A stretch of 64,000 bases of DNA from CAKZLS01 sp963771545 (GCA_963771545.1 CAVYTX010000005.1:62001-126000), one strand, 5' to 3'; positions 17,604 through 27,522 are shown, numbered from the stretch's first letter. Translations and numbers: made by a program. The notes: a model not told the origin generated them from the letters alone.

Positions 17604-18389
17604 ATGCCGGAACAAGAGCGTTCGTCCTTTTCCTATTTTTCCGCGCCCATGACGGGCCTGCGCCGTGTGGGAGGCTTGGTGCTGGATGTTTTGATTCCGG
17701 CGCAATGCCTGGGATGCGAGACAATCGTCGATACTCCGGGCGCGCTCTGCGCATCGTGCTGGCCGAAGATACGGTTCATTGGTCGGCCGTATTGCGACGC
17801 CTGCGGCGTTCCGTTCGATTTCGACGTGGGCGCCGGCGCTTTGTGTCCATCGTGCGTCCGGGATCGTCCGGAGTACGAGCGGGGCCGTTCCGCCGTCGTC
17901 TATGACGATGGAAGCCGCCGTCTCATTCTTGGCCTCAAGTACGGAGATCGCACGGACACCGTGCGGGCTTTCGCGCGGTGGATGGCCCGCGCGGGAAGCG
18001 AGGTGCTCGCGGATGCCGATTTGCTCGTGCCGGTGCCGCTCCATTGGACACGGCTGTTCAAGCGGCGGTACAATCAGTCGGCGCTGATCGCCCACGCACT
18101 CGGCAAGCTCACGAGCGTGAAGGTGGCTCCCGATCTTCTGATCCGCTCCCACAGGACCCCGCCGCTCGGAAAGCTGGGGGCGTCGCAGCGTCTGACGACG
18201 ATGCGCAATGTCATCGCCATGCATCCCCGGCGCCGTAGGATTTTGAGCGATTGCCGGGTGGTATTGATCGACGATGTCCATACGACGGGAGCCACGCTTC
18301 GAAGCTGTTCTCGCACGCTGCTCAAGGCCGGCGCCGCGGCGGTAGACGTGCTCACGGTGGCCCGCACGGTGCATGGCCTCAATTCGTGA
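17604..18389 (+). CDS. ComF family phosphoribosyltransferase-like protein
   Basis: 261 aa. The N-terminal double zinc-ribbon cysteines are visible (CLGCETIVD, CASCW, CDACGVPF, CPSCVRDRP). The PRPP-binding loop near the C-terminus reads VVLIDDVHTTGATLRSC. In naturally competent bacteria ComF helps DNA uptake; in alphaproteobacteria the role is uncertain. It starts a rightward run comF / grxC / nitrilase. A second in-frame Met at 17649 could be the true start. Confidence 0.88.
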   Translation: MPEQERSSFSYFSAPMTGLRRVGGLVLDVLIPAQCLGCETIVDTPGALCASCWPKIRFIGRPYCDACGVPFDFDVGAGALCPSCVRDRPEYERGRSAVVYDDGSRRLILGLKYGDRTDTVRAFARWMARAGSEVLADADLLVPVPLHWTRLFKRRYNQSALIAHALGKLTSVKVAPDLLIRSHRTPPLGKLGASQRLTTMRNVIAMHPRRRRILSDCRVVLIDDVHTTGATLRSCSRTLLKAGAAAVDVLTVARTVHGLNS

Positions 18390-18408
18390 TCGGCATGGGA
18401 GTTTCAAC

Positions 18409-18672
18409 GTGGCCGAGGTTGAAATCTACACAACACCGTTTTGTCCATACTGCTTCCGCGCCAAATCGGTTTTGGACAAGAAAGGTATACAATACCGCGA
18501 GATCGACGTCATGATGGCTCCGGCCAAGCGAATCGAAATGCGCGAGCGCTCCGGAGGGATCAATACGGTTCCACAGATTTTCGTGGACGGGACTCATATC
18601 GGCGGTTCCGACAAACTTCTCAAGCTCGAGCGCGATGGCAAGCTTGATTTGGTGCTTGGAATTACGGACTGA
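18409..18672 (+). CDS. grxC: Glutaredoxin 3
   Basis: 87-aa dithiol glutaredoxin with active site CPYC at about residues 11-14 (YTTPFCPYCFRAK), the TVP cis-proline motif (NTVPQIF) and GGSDKL for glutathione binding. GTG 18409 is preferred: it gives the standard N-terminus VEIYTTPFC and has GGGAG upstream. The longer frame from 18373 overlaps comF and lacks homology. It uses glutathione to reduce disulfides and ribonucleotide reductase. Confidence 0.93.
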   Translation: MAEVEIYTTPFCPYCFRAKSVLDKKGIQYREIDVMMAPAKRIEMRERSGGINTVPQIFVDGTHIGGSDKLLKLERDGKLDLVLGITD

Positions 18673-18683
18673 GGCTTTCGCTT

Positions 18684-19502
18684 ATGGCTGACCCATTCAC
18701 CGTTGCGTGTATCCAGACGAACTCGACACCCGATCTCGAACCGAACATCGCTGCCGCGGAGGCGTTAATCCGCGAAGCGCGCCGAGCTGGCGCCGACTTC
18801 ATTCTGCTGCCCGAAAATGTCGCTATGCTGGAGCCGGACAACGACCTCCAGCGCAAGAAGGCGCTGCCGGAGCAGGGTCATCCAGCCGTGGACGCCTTTT
18901 CACGAACGGCGAAGGAGCTGGGGATCCTGATCCTAATCGGCTCGATAAGCATAAGGTTGACACGAGACAAGGTGGCGAACCGGTCCATGCTGATGGACTC
19001 GACGGGGCAAATCGTCGCGCGTTACGATAAGATCCACTTGTTCGACGTGGACTTGGACTACGGCGAATCCTATCGGGAATCGGCAACCATCGAACCGGGA
19101 GACTGCACGGTTGTCGCTCCCACGCCCTGGGGGCGGCTGGGGATGAGCGTTTGCTACGATCTCCGTTTCCCGCACCTCTATCGAGCGCTGGCCCACCGGG
19201 GCGCGGATTTCCTGTCCATCCCGGCCGCGTTTACCCGCACCACCGGGCAAGCCCATTGGCACGTTCTGCAAAGAGCGAGGGCCATCGAAAACGGATGCTA
19301 TGTATTTGCTCCAGCCCAGTGCGGCGAGCACGCCGAGGGCCGGCTGACCTTTGGTCATTCTCTGATCGTCGATCCATGGGGGACGGTCCTTGCGGACGGC
19401 GGCGACGACGTCGGGTTCATTCTGGCGGAAGTGGATCCGGCGAAGGTCGCGGAAGCGCGCGGCAAAATCCCGGCGCTGTCACATGATCGTCCGTTCAGTT
19501 GA
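18684..19502 (+). CDS. Carbon-nitrogen hydrolase (nitrilase superfamily, Nit1/Nit2-like)
   Basis: 272 aa. The Glu-Lys-Cys triad is visible: LLPENVAM (Glu44), RYDKIHLFD (Lys) and VCYDLRFPHLYRAL (Cys). Close relatives repair deaminated glutathione by amide hydrolysis, which would fit a gene 11 nt after grxC, but this is inferred from the neighbourhood. Other omega-amidase-type substrates are possible. Confidence 0.88.
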   Translation: MADPFTVACIQTNSTPDLEPNIAAAEALIREARRAGADFILLPENVAMLEPDNDLQRKKALPEQGHPAVDAFSRTAKELGILILIGSISIRLTRDKVANRSMLMDSTGQIVARYDKIHLFDVDLDYGESYRESATIEPGDCTVVAPTPWGRLGMSVCYDLRFPHLYRALAHRGADFLSIPAAFTRTTGQAHWHVLQRARAIENGCYVFAPAQCGEHAEGRLTFGHSLIVDPWGTVLADGGDDVGFILAEVDPAKVAEARGKIPALSHDRPFS

Positions 19503-19506
19503 GCGG

Positions 19507-20121
19507 TCAAGGAGAGAACAAACGCAAGGGTTCGGGCTCCCCGTCGCGTCGATCCGGAGCGGGTGAGCTTTTAACGGCGCAGATGCGTTGTTTTACCCCG
19601 GACAGAAAACCCTCATCGACAATTCCGTGTTCATAGGCGATCACCTGTAGCTTTCCACGGACGGCTTCGAGCAACTCGCCGCTTTTGAGCAGATGATCCA
19701 GATCGCGGGGTCGATTGAAACGCTCGTTGCCGCGCGCGAAGGTCTCGTAAACCAAAACCCCGCCGTGATCGAGATAGTCGATTAGGTGGGGAATGAGCGA
19801 ACGATTGAGATAGTTGACGACCACGATCGCCGCGAAACGCTGTCCTTCAAGAGGCAACGTATTGCCGATTTCCAGATCCGCCTCGATGATCTCGGCCCTT
19901 GGATCGCCGGCAAGGTCCATGACCGGCTGCACCTCGCGGTCCACCATCGTCACCCCGTGACCAAGGTCGAGCAAATACCGGGCATGGCGTCCGCCTCCGC
20001 AAGCGACATCGAGGACGCGGCCGCCTTGCCGGATCAGTGGGGCGAAACGGCAAAGCCATGGGGAGGGGGCCGTGATGCTTAAATGGGTGCCGTTCGACTG
20101 GGCGCGATCGGTTGATGTCAT
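19507..20121 (-). CDS. Class I SAM methyltransferase, TehB-like
   Basis: 204 aa. VLDVACGGGRHARYLLDLGH is motif I, VTMVDREV gives the acidic SAM ribose ligand, and AIVVVNYLNRSLIPHL follows. Relatives include TehB, which volatilises or detoxifies tellurite, but the fold alone does not set the substrate. It is convergent with the nitrilase gene (4 nt between stops) and divergent from DUF1178. Confidence 0.75.
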   Translation of the reverse strand: MTSTDRAQSNGTHLSITAPSPWLCRFAPLIRQGGRVLDVACGGGRHARYLLDLGHGVTMVDREVQPVMDLAGDPRAEIIEADLEIGNTLPLEGQRFAAIVVVNYLNRSLIPHLIDYLDHGGVLVYETFARGNERFNRPRDLDHLLKSGELLEAVRGKLQVIAYEHGIVDEGFLSGVKQRICAVKSSPAPDRRDGEPEPLRLFSP

Positions 20122-20211
20122 CTGCTGCGGGAACTCTTCGCCACGCTGCTGGTTTTGCTATACAATAGTGCTGGTGTATTGATGGTTCCTTGCGAGAGGC
20201 CGGGCCTGCCG

Positions 20212-20640
20212 ATGATTGTTTTCGAGCTCATGTGCTCCAATGGACATCGATTTGAGACGTGGTTTCCAAACGGCGCGGCGTATGACGCTCAAAGCGCCAC
20301 GGGAAGAATTGCTTGTCCATTTTGTAGCGATAATCGGATCGCGAAAGCGCCGATGGCTCCCCATGTCGCGAAATCCCAGGCGAAAACGCCTGCTCGCGAT
20401 GGAGAGGATTTGGCCATGACCGCGCGCGTGTCGCGGGCCGTGCAAGAACTGAAGCGCCATGTGAAAGAAACCTGTGACTATGTGGCGCGGGATTTTCCCG
20501 AGGAGGCGAGACGTATTCACTACGGAGAGTCGGAAAAGCGGGGAATATACGGCGAAGCCAGCGACAAGGAAGCGACCGAGTTAAAGGACGAGGGTATCGA
20601 TGTGCACCGCGTTCCGTGGTTTTCGCGCCAGGACGACTGA
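20212..20640 (+). CDS. DUF1178 family protein
   Basis: 142 aa. ATG 20212 is chosen because the family begins MIVFELMCSNGHRFE. It has a zinc-ribbon-like pair of motifs (CSNGH and CPFCSDNRI), a basic linker, then a helical C-terminus with YGESEKRGIYGEA. The function is unknown; the family is widespread in alpha- and betaproteobacteria. It is convergent with ubiG, 21 nt apart. Confidence 0.9.
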   Translation: MIVFELMCSNGHRFETWFPNGAAYDAQSATGRIACPFCSDNRIAKAPMAPHVAKSQAKTPARDGEDLAMTARVSRAVQELKRHVKETCDYVARDFPEEARRIHYGESEKRGIYGEASDKEATELKDEGIDVHRVPWFSRQDD

Positions 20641-20661
20641 GCTGAACGGCAAGCGAACGTT

Positions 20662-21429
20662 TCAACGTTTTACTCCAACCATCATGTAGTTGACCGAAAG
20701 GTCGTTGGTCTTGGTCCACCGATTCGTGAGCGGGTTATACTCGACGCCTTTGCGATCCACGACATCCACGCCATACCGTTTCAGCGCCCCGCTCAGTTCC
20801 GCGGGGCGGACAAACTTGCGCCAGTCGTGGGTACCGATCGGAAGCCACCTCAGAATATATTCGGCGCCGATTTTGGCTAGGGCCAGAGACTTCAACGTGC
20901 GGTTCAACGTCGAAACGACGGTCACGCCGCCCGAACCGAGAAGCGCGGTCGCCGCCCGGAAAAAGGTGTCGAGGTCGCTCACGTGCTCCACGACTTCCAT
21001 ATTGAGGACGATGTCGAACATCCGTCCTTCGTCCACCAGATCCTCGGGAAGAGCTCGCCGATACTCGATGCCCAAGTCGCCTTGGCGCGCATGGGTGTCC
21101 GCTATTCGGATGGATTCCTCGGAGGCATCGATACCGGTCACCGTTGCCCCCAATCGCGCCATGGGTTCGGCAAGAAGCCCGCCGCCGCAGCCAATATCGA
21201 TCAGCTTTAAACCACGCAAAGGGCGGTCGGCCCGCCGGTTAAGGTGAAGGCAGTCGATGACGCTGTCCCGCACGTAAGCGATTCGGATCGGGTTCAACTG
21301 GTGCAGCGGCCGGAACTTTCCGTTGGGGTTCCACCAGTCCTCCGCCATGGCGCCGAAACGGGCGATCTCTTCGGGGGAGGCCGTTCGAGTTTGTTTTATT
21401 CTGCGCCTGTCGCTGGACGCCGCTGTCAT
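20662..21429 (-). CDS. ubiG: Ubiquinone biosynthesis O-methyltransferase
   Basis: 255 aa. Catalyses both O-methylations in ubiquinone synthesis. The N-terminal family motif WWNPNGKFRPLHQLNPIR precedes SAM motif I LIDIGCGGGLLAEPMARLGA and motif IVLNMEVVEHV. Full length. It is divergent from lysC, with 190 bp between starts. Confidence 0.96.
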   Translation of the reverse strand: MTAASSDRRRIKQTRTASPEEIARFGAMAEDWWNPNGKFRPLHQLNPIRIAYVRDSVIDCLHLNRRADRPLRGLKLIDIGCGGGLLAEPMARLGATVTGIDASEESIRIADTHARQGDLGIEYRRALPEDLVDEGRMFDIVLNMEVVEHVSDLDTFFRAATALLGSGGVTVVSTLNRTLKSLALAKIGAEYILRWLPIGTHDWRKFVRPAELSGALKRYGVDVVDRKGVEYNPLTNRWTKTNDLSVNYMMVGVKR

Positions 21430-21541
21430 CCGTGCGAGTTTCCTCTCCCAATCGGTCGAGCTTGCCTCGATCCCAAGTTACGAGTATGTAATCCGCGCCC
21501 TTCGTACCACAACTGCTGCCGCGCAGAGCCTCAAAAAAGTT

Positions 21542-21571
21542 TTGAAAGACCGCGATTTCCCCGAATTTGAT
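21542..21571 (+). promoter_or_regulatory. Candidate lysC promoter
   Basis: TTGAAA (21542-21547) and TTTGAT (21566-21571) are separated by 18 nt, about 50 nt before the lysC ATG. A moderate match to a sigma-70 promoter; nothing else in the divergent gap with ubiG looks better. Confidence 0.3.
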
Positions 21572-21622
21572 AGGTGTTAAACGGGTCCGCCGCGAACGGC
21601 GCGTATCGGAGCCGCATGAAGA

Positions 21623-22843
21623 ATGGCGAAGCTGGTCCAAAAATTTGGCGGCACGTCCGTCCGAGATATAGAACGCATTCGGGCGGTCGCACGGCGTGTC
21701 AAGGGAGCCGTAGATGCCGGCGATCAGGTCGCGGTCACGGTCTCGGCGATGGCTGGGGTCACCAATCAACTTGTGGAGAACGCCGCGAAGATAAGCGCTC
21801 TTCACGATGCCCGCGAATATGACGTGGTGGTGTCCAGCGGTGAACAGGTCACATCCGGTCTTCTGGCCATGGCCCTCCAGGATCTAGGCGTTCCCGCGAG
21901 ATCCTGGCTTGGTTGGCAGATCCCCATCTGGACGGACTCGGTCCACGGACGCGCCCGCATCCGGGCTATCGAGGACACCGAGTTGAACCGACGCCTGGAA
22001 TCCGGCGAAGTGGCCGTGATCGCGGGGTTCCAGGGTTTGGGGCCGGACAATCGGATCACCACCTTGGGACGCGGCGGATCGGACACCACCGCGGTCGCGC
22101 TGGCGGCCGCGCTCAAGGCCGATCGCTGTGATATCTTTACGGATGTGGAGGGAGTTTACACCACCGATCCGCGTATCGTTCCAAGAGCGCGAAAGCTGAA
22201 CAGCATTACCTATGAGGAAATGTTGGAGATGGCCTCGGTGGGGGCCAAGGTTTTGCAGACGCGGTCCGTGGAACTCGCCATGAAGTACGGCGTTCGGCTG
22301 CAAGTGCTCTCAAGCTTTGACAGTGTGCCAGGCACGATGGTTGTGGGAGAGGACGAAATCATGGAGCACGAAGTCATCAGCGGCGTCACCTACAGTCGCG
22401 ACGAGGCGAAGATTACCCTGCTTCGCGTCGCCAACCGGCCGGGTGTCGCCGCCGGTATTTTCGGCCCCTTGGCGGACGCCAGCATTAATGTGGATATGAT
22501 CGTTCAGAACGTCTCCGAGAAAGGCGACGCCACCCATCTGACATTCACGGTCAGCGAGGCGGATCTCGAGCGTGCCGTCAGCGTCATTCAAGCCCATCGC
22601 GATGCGATCGACTATGGAGACTTGCTCTGGGATCCAAACGTCGTCAAGGTGTCGGTCATTGGTGTTGGGATGCGCAGTCATGTGGGAATAGCTCAGCGTA
22701 TGTTCCGCACCCTGGCCGACAAGGGAATCAACATCCAGGTGATTTCCACGTCCGAAATCAAGGTGAGCGTCCTCATCGAGGAAGCATACACCGAATTGGC
22801 GGTCCGGGCCCTGCACACCGCTTATGACCTTGATACACACTGA
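21623..22843 (+). CDS. lysC: Aspartate kinase
   Basis: 406 aa. First step of the lysine, threonine and methionine pathway. The N-terminal kinase motif is VQKFGGTSVRD, followed by SSGEQVTSGL and TTLGRGGSDTTAVALAAAL. Two ACT domains follow from about residue 260 (ITLLRVANRPGVAAGIF and VKVSVIGVGMRSHVGIAQ), indicating feedback control by amino acids. It heads an operon with the flavin oxidoreductase gene and ptsP (gaps of 5 and 3 nt). Confidence 0.96.
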   Translation: MAKLVQKFGGTSVRDIERIRAVARRVKGAVDAGDQVAVTVSAMAGVTNQLVENAAKISALHDAREYDVVVSSGEQVTSGLLAMALQDLGVPARSWLGWQIPIWTDSVHGRARIRAIEDTELNRRLESGEVAVIAGFQGLGPDNRITTLGRGGSDTTAVALAAALKADRCDIFTDVEGVYTTDPRIVPRARKLNSITYEEMLEMASVGAKVLQTRSVELAMKYGVRLQVLSSFDSVPGTMVVGEDEIMEHEVISGVTYSRDEAKITLLRVANRPGVAAGIFGPLADASINVDMIVQNVSEKGDATHLTFTVSEADLERAVSVIQAHRDAIDYGDLLWDPNVVKVSVIGVGMRSHVGIAQRMFRTLADKGINIQVISTSEIKVSVLIEEAYTELAVRALHTAYDLDTH

Positions 22844-22848
22844 AGACC

Positions 22849-23883
22849 ATGGCCGACCCTAGTCTCAAAGCCCACCTCGATCGCTTGTGGCGACAAGGAC
22901 GCGAATTTCTCGGGTGCCGATATGCCCTGATGGGCGGCGCCATGTCATGGGTTTCGGAGCACAATCTCGTCTCCGCCATATCCAACGGCGGTGGATTTGG
23001 AGTGATCGCCTGCGGCTCCCTCGATTCGCATCAGTTGCAAACGGAAATCATCGCGACACAAGAAAAAACCACCAAGCCGTTCGGCGTCAATCTGATCATG
23101 ATGCATCCCGATTTGCAGAACCTGATCGATGTCTGCGTCGAACAACGGGTTGGTCATATCGTGCTCGCCGGCGGCATGCCGACGAAGCGCGCTATCGAGC
23201 GCATCAAGGAGGGGGGAGCGAAGGCGGTTTGCTTCGCGCCGGCGCTGACGATTGCAAAACGGTTGATCCGGAACGGGGCGGATGCTCTGATTATCGAGGG
23301 CGCCGAAGCCGGCGGCCACATCGGTCCGGTATCGACGAGTGTGCTTGCTCAGGAGATTTTGCCGGCGACCGATGGAGTCCCCGTATTCGTCGCCGGAGGC
23401 ATCGGCCGTGGTGAAGCGATCGTATCGTACCTGCAAATGGGAGCGGCCGGGTGCCAATTGGGAACGCGGTTTGTTTGCGCGACCGAATCGATCGCCCATC
23501 ATGAATTCAAGCAGTCGCTGATCCGCGCGAGCGCGCGCGATGCGGTGGTTTCCGTTCAACTCGATCCCGATCTACCCGTCATTCCTGTTCGGGCCCTGGG
23601 CAACGGCGGCACCCAGCGGTTCATGGAAACCCAGAGACACGTGGCCGCTCGGTACCGGGCTGGGGAGATCACTCAGGACCAGGCACAGCTTGAAATCGAA
23701 CTGTACTGGGCTGGAGCTCTTAGAAGGGCGGTTATCGACGGGGATGTCGAAAATGGATCGCTCATGGCGGGGCAGAGCGTCGGAATGGTCACCCGGGAAC
23801 AGACCACGGTCGAGATCCTGGAGGAACTGGTCGATCAGGCTGTGGCTGCGCTCGCCGCCTGGGAAATCCGCGAAGCCAGTTGA
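22849..23883 (+). CDS. Nitronate monooxygenase-like FMN oxidoreductase
   Basis: 344 aa TIM-barrel flavoprotein (2-nitropropane dioxygenase family). Visible motifs are CRYALMGGAMSWVS at the N-terminus, GADALIIEGAEAGGHIGP (the catalytic-His region) and VPVFVAGGIGRGEAI with GAAGCQLGTRFV for FMN phosphate. The natural substrate is unknown; FabK-type enoyl reductases share this fold. It is packed between lysC and ptsP. Confidence 0.88.
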   Translation: MADPSLKAHLDRLWRQGREFLGCRYALMGGAMSWVSEHNLVSAISNGGGFGVIACGSLDSHQLQTEIIATQEKTTKPFGVNLIMMHPDLQNLIDVCVEQRVGHIVLAGGMPTKRAIERIKEGGAKAVCFAPALTIAKRLIRNGADALIIEGAEAGGHIGPVSTSVLAQEILPATDGVPVFVAGGIGRGEAIVSYLQMGAAGCQLGTRFVCATESIAHHEFKQSLIRASARDAVVSVQLDPDLPVIPVRALGNGGTQRFMETQRHVAARYRAGEITQDQAQLEIELYWAGALRRAVIDGDVENGSLMAGQSVGMVTREQTTVEILEELVDQAVAALAAWEIREAS

Positions 23884-23886
23884 ACC

Positions 23887-26157
23887 ATGGAGCACGGGCA
23901 AACGGTCCTTGTTCTTCGTCGCCTGCTGGCTCGCATTCGCGATGTCATGGCCGGCGAAGGCACCTCTCAAGATCGTCTCAATCGAGTTGTTTCCGTCATC
24001 GCCAAGGATTTGGGCACAGAAGTCTGCTCGCTTTATATCCGTAGGGCGGGCGACGTTCTGGAGTTGTTCGCCACCGAGGGCTTGCGACCGGAAGCGGTCC
24101 GGCAGACCCGGTTGCGAATCGGCGAGGGACTGATCGGCGAGATCGCCGTCAAGGCGCGACCGCTTGCATTCGCGGATGCGCAAAGCCATCCCAGTTTTGC
24201 TTACCGACCCGAAACCGGGGAGGAGAGCTTCTCGTCGCTGATGGGTGTACCAATTCTGCGCGGCGGTAGAGGGATGGGCGTGCTCGCGGTTCAAAATGTC
24301 AGCCCCCGCGACTACACCGACGAGGAAATAGAGGCATTGCAGACCGTCGCGATGGTTCTTGCCGAATTGGTTGCCGGAGGGGACCTGCTCAGACGCAATG
24401 AAATGCCGCTCGTGGAAGGCATCGCCCTTTTGCCCATGCGCTTCGAGGGCGTCCGGCTTCATCCCGGCCTGGGCCTCGGCATCGCCTTTTTGCATCAACG
24501 TCGTTTTACCGCGCGAAAGATTGTCGCCGAGGATACCGCCCATGAACACGAGCGATTGCGCGATGCGGTCGCGGACATGCACGGCGCGCTTGATGACATG
24601 CTTCGGTCTTCGGATTTCGCGGCTGGCGGTGAACATCGGGATGTTCTAGAGGCCTATCGAATGATTGCCCAGGACGTCGGCTGGCTGCGACGGATCGGCG
24701 AAGCCATCAGCACCGGGCTGACCGCCGAGGCGGCCGTCCAAAAAGTCAACGACGAAACGCATGCGCGCATGAGCCAAGTGGCGGATCCCTATCTGAGGGA
24801 ACGTGTCCACGATCTAGAGAACCTCGCCGACCAGCTTTTGCAGCACCTACTTGGGGTGAATGACGAGGTTCCGGAGCTGCCGGAGGGCGAGGATGTGGTG
24901 CTCGTGGCGAGAAGTTTGGGACCGGCGCAACTGCTTGACTACCAACGGCGCCGCCTGCGTGGCGTCGTTCTGGAGGAGGGCTCACCCAACGCCCACGTTG
25001 CGATTGTTGCGCGAGCGTTGGATATTCCGTTGGTGGGGCAGGTACGGGGCGCCCTCGATTTTATGGAGAACGGAGATCGGATCATTGTGGATGCCGATCA
25101 CGCCCAGGTGTTTGTCAGACCGACGGACGACGTCCACGAACTGTTCATTAAGAGCCTGAAAGCGCGGATCGATCGGAAAGCGACATACACGGTATTGAGG
25201 GATCTGCCGGCGGTCACCCGGGATGGGGTTCGAATCAAACTTAATATGAACGCCGGGTTGCTGGTCGATTTGAAGCATCTTGCCGACAGTGGCGCGGACG
25301 GTGTCGGCTTGTATCGAACCGAGGTACCGTTCATGGCGCGCTCCGTACTGCCCGATGTTGAGAGCCAGAGGAAACTCTACGGCAAAATTCTCGACTATGC
25401 CGGGGGAAGGCCGGTGGTGTTCCGGACGCTTGATATCGGAGGCGACAAGGTCTTGTCGAGGCGGAGCGCCGACGAAGAAGAGAACCCGGCCATGGGGTGG
25501 CGAGCGATCCGCGTGTTCTTCGATCGGCCCGCCATGCTTCGCCAACAGTTGAGGGCGTTGATCAAGGCGGCGGCCGGCCGGGACCTGTCCGTGATGTTTC
25601 CGATGATTTCCGAGGTAAACGAATTCAAGTACGCGCGCGGACTTGTCGAGAAAGAGATGGAACGCCAACGGAGCTTGGGCAACGCATTGCCTCGGACGGT
25701 CCATGTCGGTGCGATGCTTGAGGTGCCCGCGTTAGTGTTCCAGATGCAGCCGCTGCTTGATGTCGCCGACTTCATTTCGGTCGGCACCAACGATCTGCTC
25801 CAATTCCTGTTTGCCAGCGACCGGGCCAACTGCCACCTTTCCGAGCGGTATGACGCGCTCTCACCGATTTTTCTTGGGATGCTGAAGGACGTAGTGCAAC
25901 AGTGCGATTCGGCGCGGGTGCCCGTCGGTCTTTGCGGCGAAATGGCGGCGCGCCCCTTGGATGCGATAGCATTGATCGGTATCGGCTTCCGAAACCTGTC
26001 CGTTTCTCCTCCAGCCGTTGGACCCCTCAAGGCGGCAATCAGGAGCCTCGACCTGGAATCGCTCGAAACTTACTTGCTTTCGCTTTTAGGCACCCCAATG
26101 CGGACTGTAAGAGAGCGGCTAAGCTTGTATGCGCGAGATCATGGGATTGTGATCTGA
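23887..26157 (+). CDS. ptsP: Phosphoenolpyruvate-protein phosphotransferase of the nitrogen PTS (EI-Ntr)
   Basis: 756 aa. The N-terminal GAF sensor domain (about residues 15-165) is followed by the PTS EI N-domain, the phospho-His segment EEGSPNAHVAIVARALDIP, and the PEP-binding barrel with GLYRTEVPFMAR, TLDIGGDK, FISVGTNDLLQF and GLCGEMA. It starts the regulatory relay to NPr and EIIA-Ntr. The arrangement lysC / ptsP is typical of alphaproteobacteria. Confidence 0.95.
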   Translation: MEHGQTVLVLRRLLARIRDVMAGEGTSQDRLNRVVSVIAKDLGTEVCSLYIRRAGDVLELFATEGLRPEAVRQTRLRIGEGLIGEIAVKARPLAFADAQSHPSFAYRPETGEESFSSLMGVPILRGGRGMGVLAVQNVSPRDYTDEEIEALQTVAMVLAELVAGGDLLRRNEMPLVEGIALLPMRFEGVRLHPGLGLGIAFLHQRRFTARKIVAEDTAHEHERLRDAVADMHGALDDMLRSSDFAAGGEHRDVLEAYRMIAQDVGWLRRIGEAISTGLTAEAAVQKVNDETHARMSQVADPYLRERVHDLENLADQLLQHLLGVNDEVPELPEGEDVVLVARSLGPAQLLDYQRRRLRGVVLEEGSPNAHVAIVARALDIPLVGQVRGALDFMENGDRIIVDADHAQVFVRPTDDVHELFIKSLKARIDRKATYTVLRDLPAVTRDGVRIKLNMNAGLLVDLKHLADSGADGVGLYRTEVPFMARSVLPDVESQRKLYGKILDYAGGRPVVFRTLDIGGDKVLSRRSADEEENPAMGWRAIRVFFDRPAMLRQQLRALIKAAAGRDLSVMFPMISEVNEFKYARGLVEKEMERQRSLGNALPRTVHVGAMLEVPALVFQMQPLLDVADFISVGTNDLLQFLFASDRANCHLSERYDALSPIFLGMLKDVVQQCDSARVPVGLCGEMAARPLDAIALIGIGFRNLSVSPPAVGPLKAAIRSLDLESLETYLLSLLGTPMRTVRERLSLYARDHGIVI

Positions 26158-26210
26158 TGGCTAAGCATGCCGGATCATGTCAACCAGCAAAACCTTGTGT
26201 AATAGTGATT

Positions 26211-26226
26211 TGAGATTTATATCTCA
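26211..26226. other. Small inverted repeat in the ptsP-rodZ gap
   Basis: TGAGAT-TTAT-ATCTCA is a perfect 6-bp stem with a 4-nt loop, 54 nt after the ptsP stop and 136 nt before the RodZ-like start. No T tract follows. It could be an operator for the downstream operon or a weak hairpin. Confidence 0.3.
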
Positions 26227-26361
26227 TACAGTACAACGGCACGCCTTATTCAAATTCTTTCTTGCCAATCATTACGTATGCGTCGCAAAGACCGAGAATT
26301 CATCCGGCGTGTTTGTGCCATCATATTTTGATGGAACGGTGAGCGTCACGGAGCGATAGAG

Positions 26362-27522
26362 ATGGAAAGGGAAGCCGAACTACAACGAGAAATGGAAGTG
26401 GGCGACTTCCTCCGCTCCCGCCGCCTTCGGGCCGGCCTCTCGATATCGGAGGCCTCGAATGTCTTGCGCATTCGCGAAGCATATCTCAAGGCCATCGAGG
26501 TGGGGCGTTTCGGTGATCTGCCGGGACCGACCTACGTCGCCGGTTTTATTCGCACTTACGCCGAGCATCTCGGTCTTGATGGCAATGAAGTCGTGCGCCA
26601 GTTAAAGGCCGAACCACTGAGCATGGACAGTGGCTCGGAACTGCGATTTCCATCGCCCATGTCGGAGGGGGGAATGCCAAGCGGCGCCATTTTGCTCCTC
26701 GGTGTTTTTGTCGCCCTGATCGCTTACGGCGCTTGGTATGTCAGTTCGACGCGAGACGAAAGCCTCGCCGAACTGATCTCGCCTCTTCCGGAACGCCTGG
26801 TCGCCTTCCTGCGCGACGGAAGCGGCGGCGCGGACGGCGATGAAACAGCACAGCGTCGAGTCGCACCGGAAGCGTCGAAACGTCAAAGGACCGCCTCCGA
26901 TGCCGGATCGGTGCCCACCAATCAAGCCTCGCGGCCTGTATCAGCGGCTTCCGAACCCCCGGATAGTGATGACCAAGAAAGCACCGTTTCGCAGGGGGTG
27001 TCGGAGAGCCGTTCGGCCGATGGCTCCTCCTCCTCGGCGACAACACCAAGCGTTAGAGACGCGACGGGCGGCGCCGACACGGCAACGGCAGCCGGAGAGA
27101 CATCTCGGATCGAAGACGCCGCCGGAGACGCGGAACCTCGAACTTCCGTTGTCAACCCAGTGGGTTCAGGGGATGCCGATGGGCAAGCGGCACGACAGGA
27201 CGCGCCCGATCCGGAGCAGCCTCCGCCGGCGGATACGGCCGAGGCCTTGGATGCCCGCATTGTACTGAGGGCGAAGGGTGAAAACTGGGTTGAGATCCGT
27301 GAGCAAAACACCGATCGTTTGGTCGTGGCCCGGCTATTCCAACCTGGCGATACGTTCGATGTGCCGAACACTCCAGGCCTGAAGCTTCTGACCGGAAATG
27401 CTGGTGGGCTCGAAATTCTAGTCGACGGAGAACCGGTCCCGCCGCTCGGCAGCGAAGGCATGGTTCGACGCAATATTCCGTTGGACGCGGATCAACTCCG
27501 GTCCGGCGCCTTGGTTCGCTAA
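26362..27522 (+). CDS. RodZ-like helix-turn-helix membrane protein with DUF4115
   Basis: 386 aa. A cytoplasmic HTH_25 domain (about residues 13-85, GDFLRSRRLRAGLSISEASNVL) is followed by one membrane helix (about 108-126, GAILLLGVFVALIAYGAWYV). Then comes a long Ser/Ala/Asp-rich low-complexity periplasmic linker and a C-terminal DUF4115 beta domain (about 290-380). The architecture matches RodZ, which links MreB to the cell-wall elongation machinery. It precedes ispG as in many proteobacteria. Confidence 0.85.
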   Translation: MEREAELQREMEVGDFLRSRRLRAGLSISEASNVLRIREAYLKAIEVGRFGDLPGPTYVAGFIRTYAEHLGLDGNEVVRQLKAEPLSMDSGSELRFPSPMSEGGMPSGAILLLGVFVALIAYGAWYVSSTRDESLAELISPLPERLVAFLRDGSGGADGDETAQRRVAPEASKRQRTASDAGSVPTNQASRPVSAASEPPDSDDQESTVSQGVSESRSADGSSSSATTPSVRDATGGADTATAAGETSRIEDAAGDAEPRTSVVNPVGSGDADGQAARQDAPDPEQPPPADTAEALDARIVLRAKGENWVEIREQNTDRLVVARLFQPGDTFDVPNTPGLKLLTGNAGGLEILVDGEPVPPLGSEGMVRRNIPLDADQLRSGALVR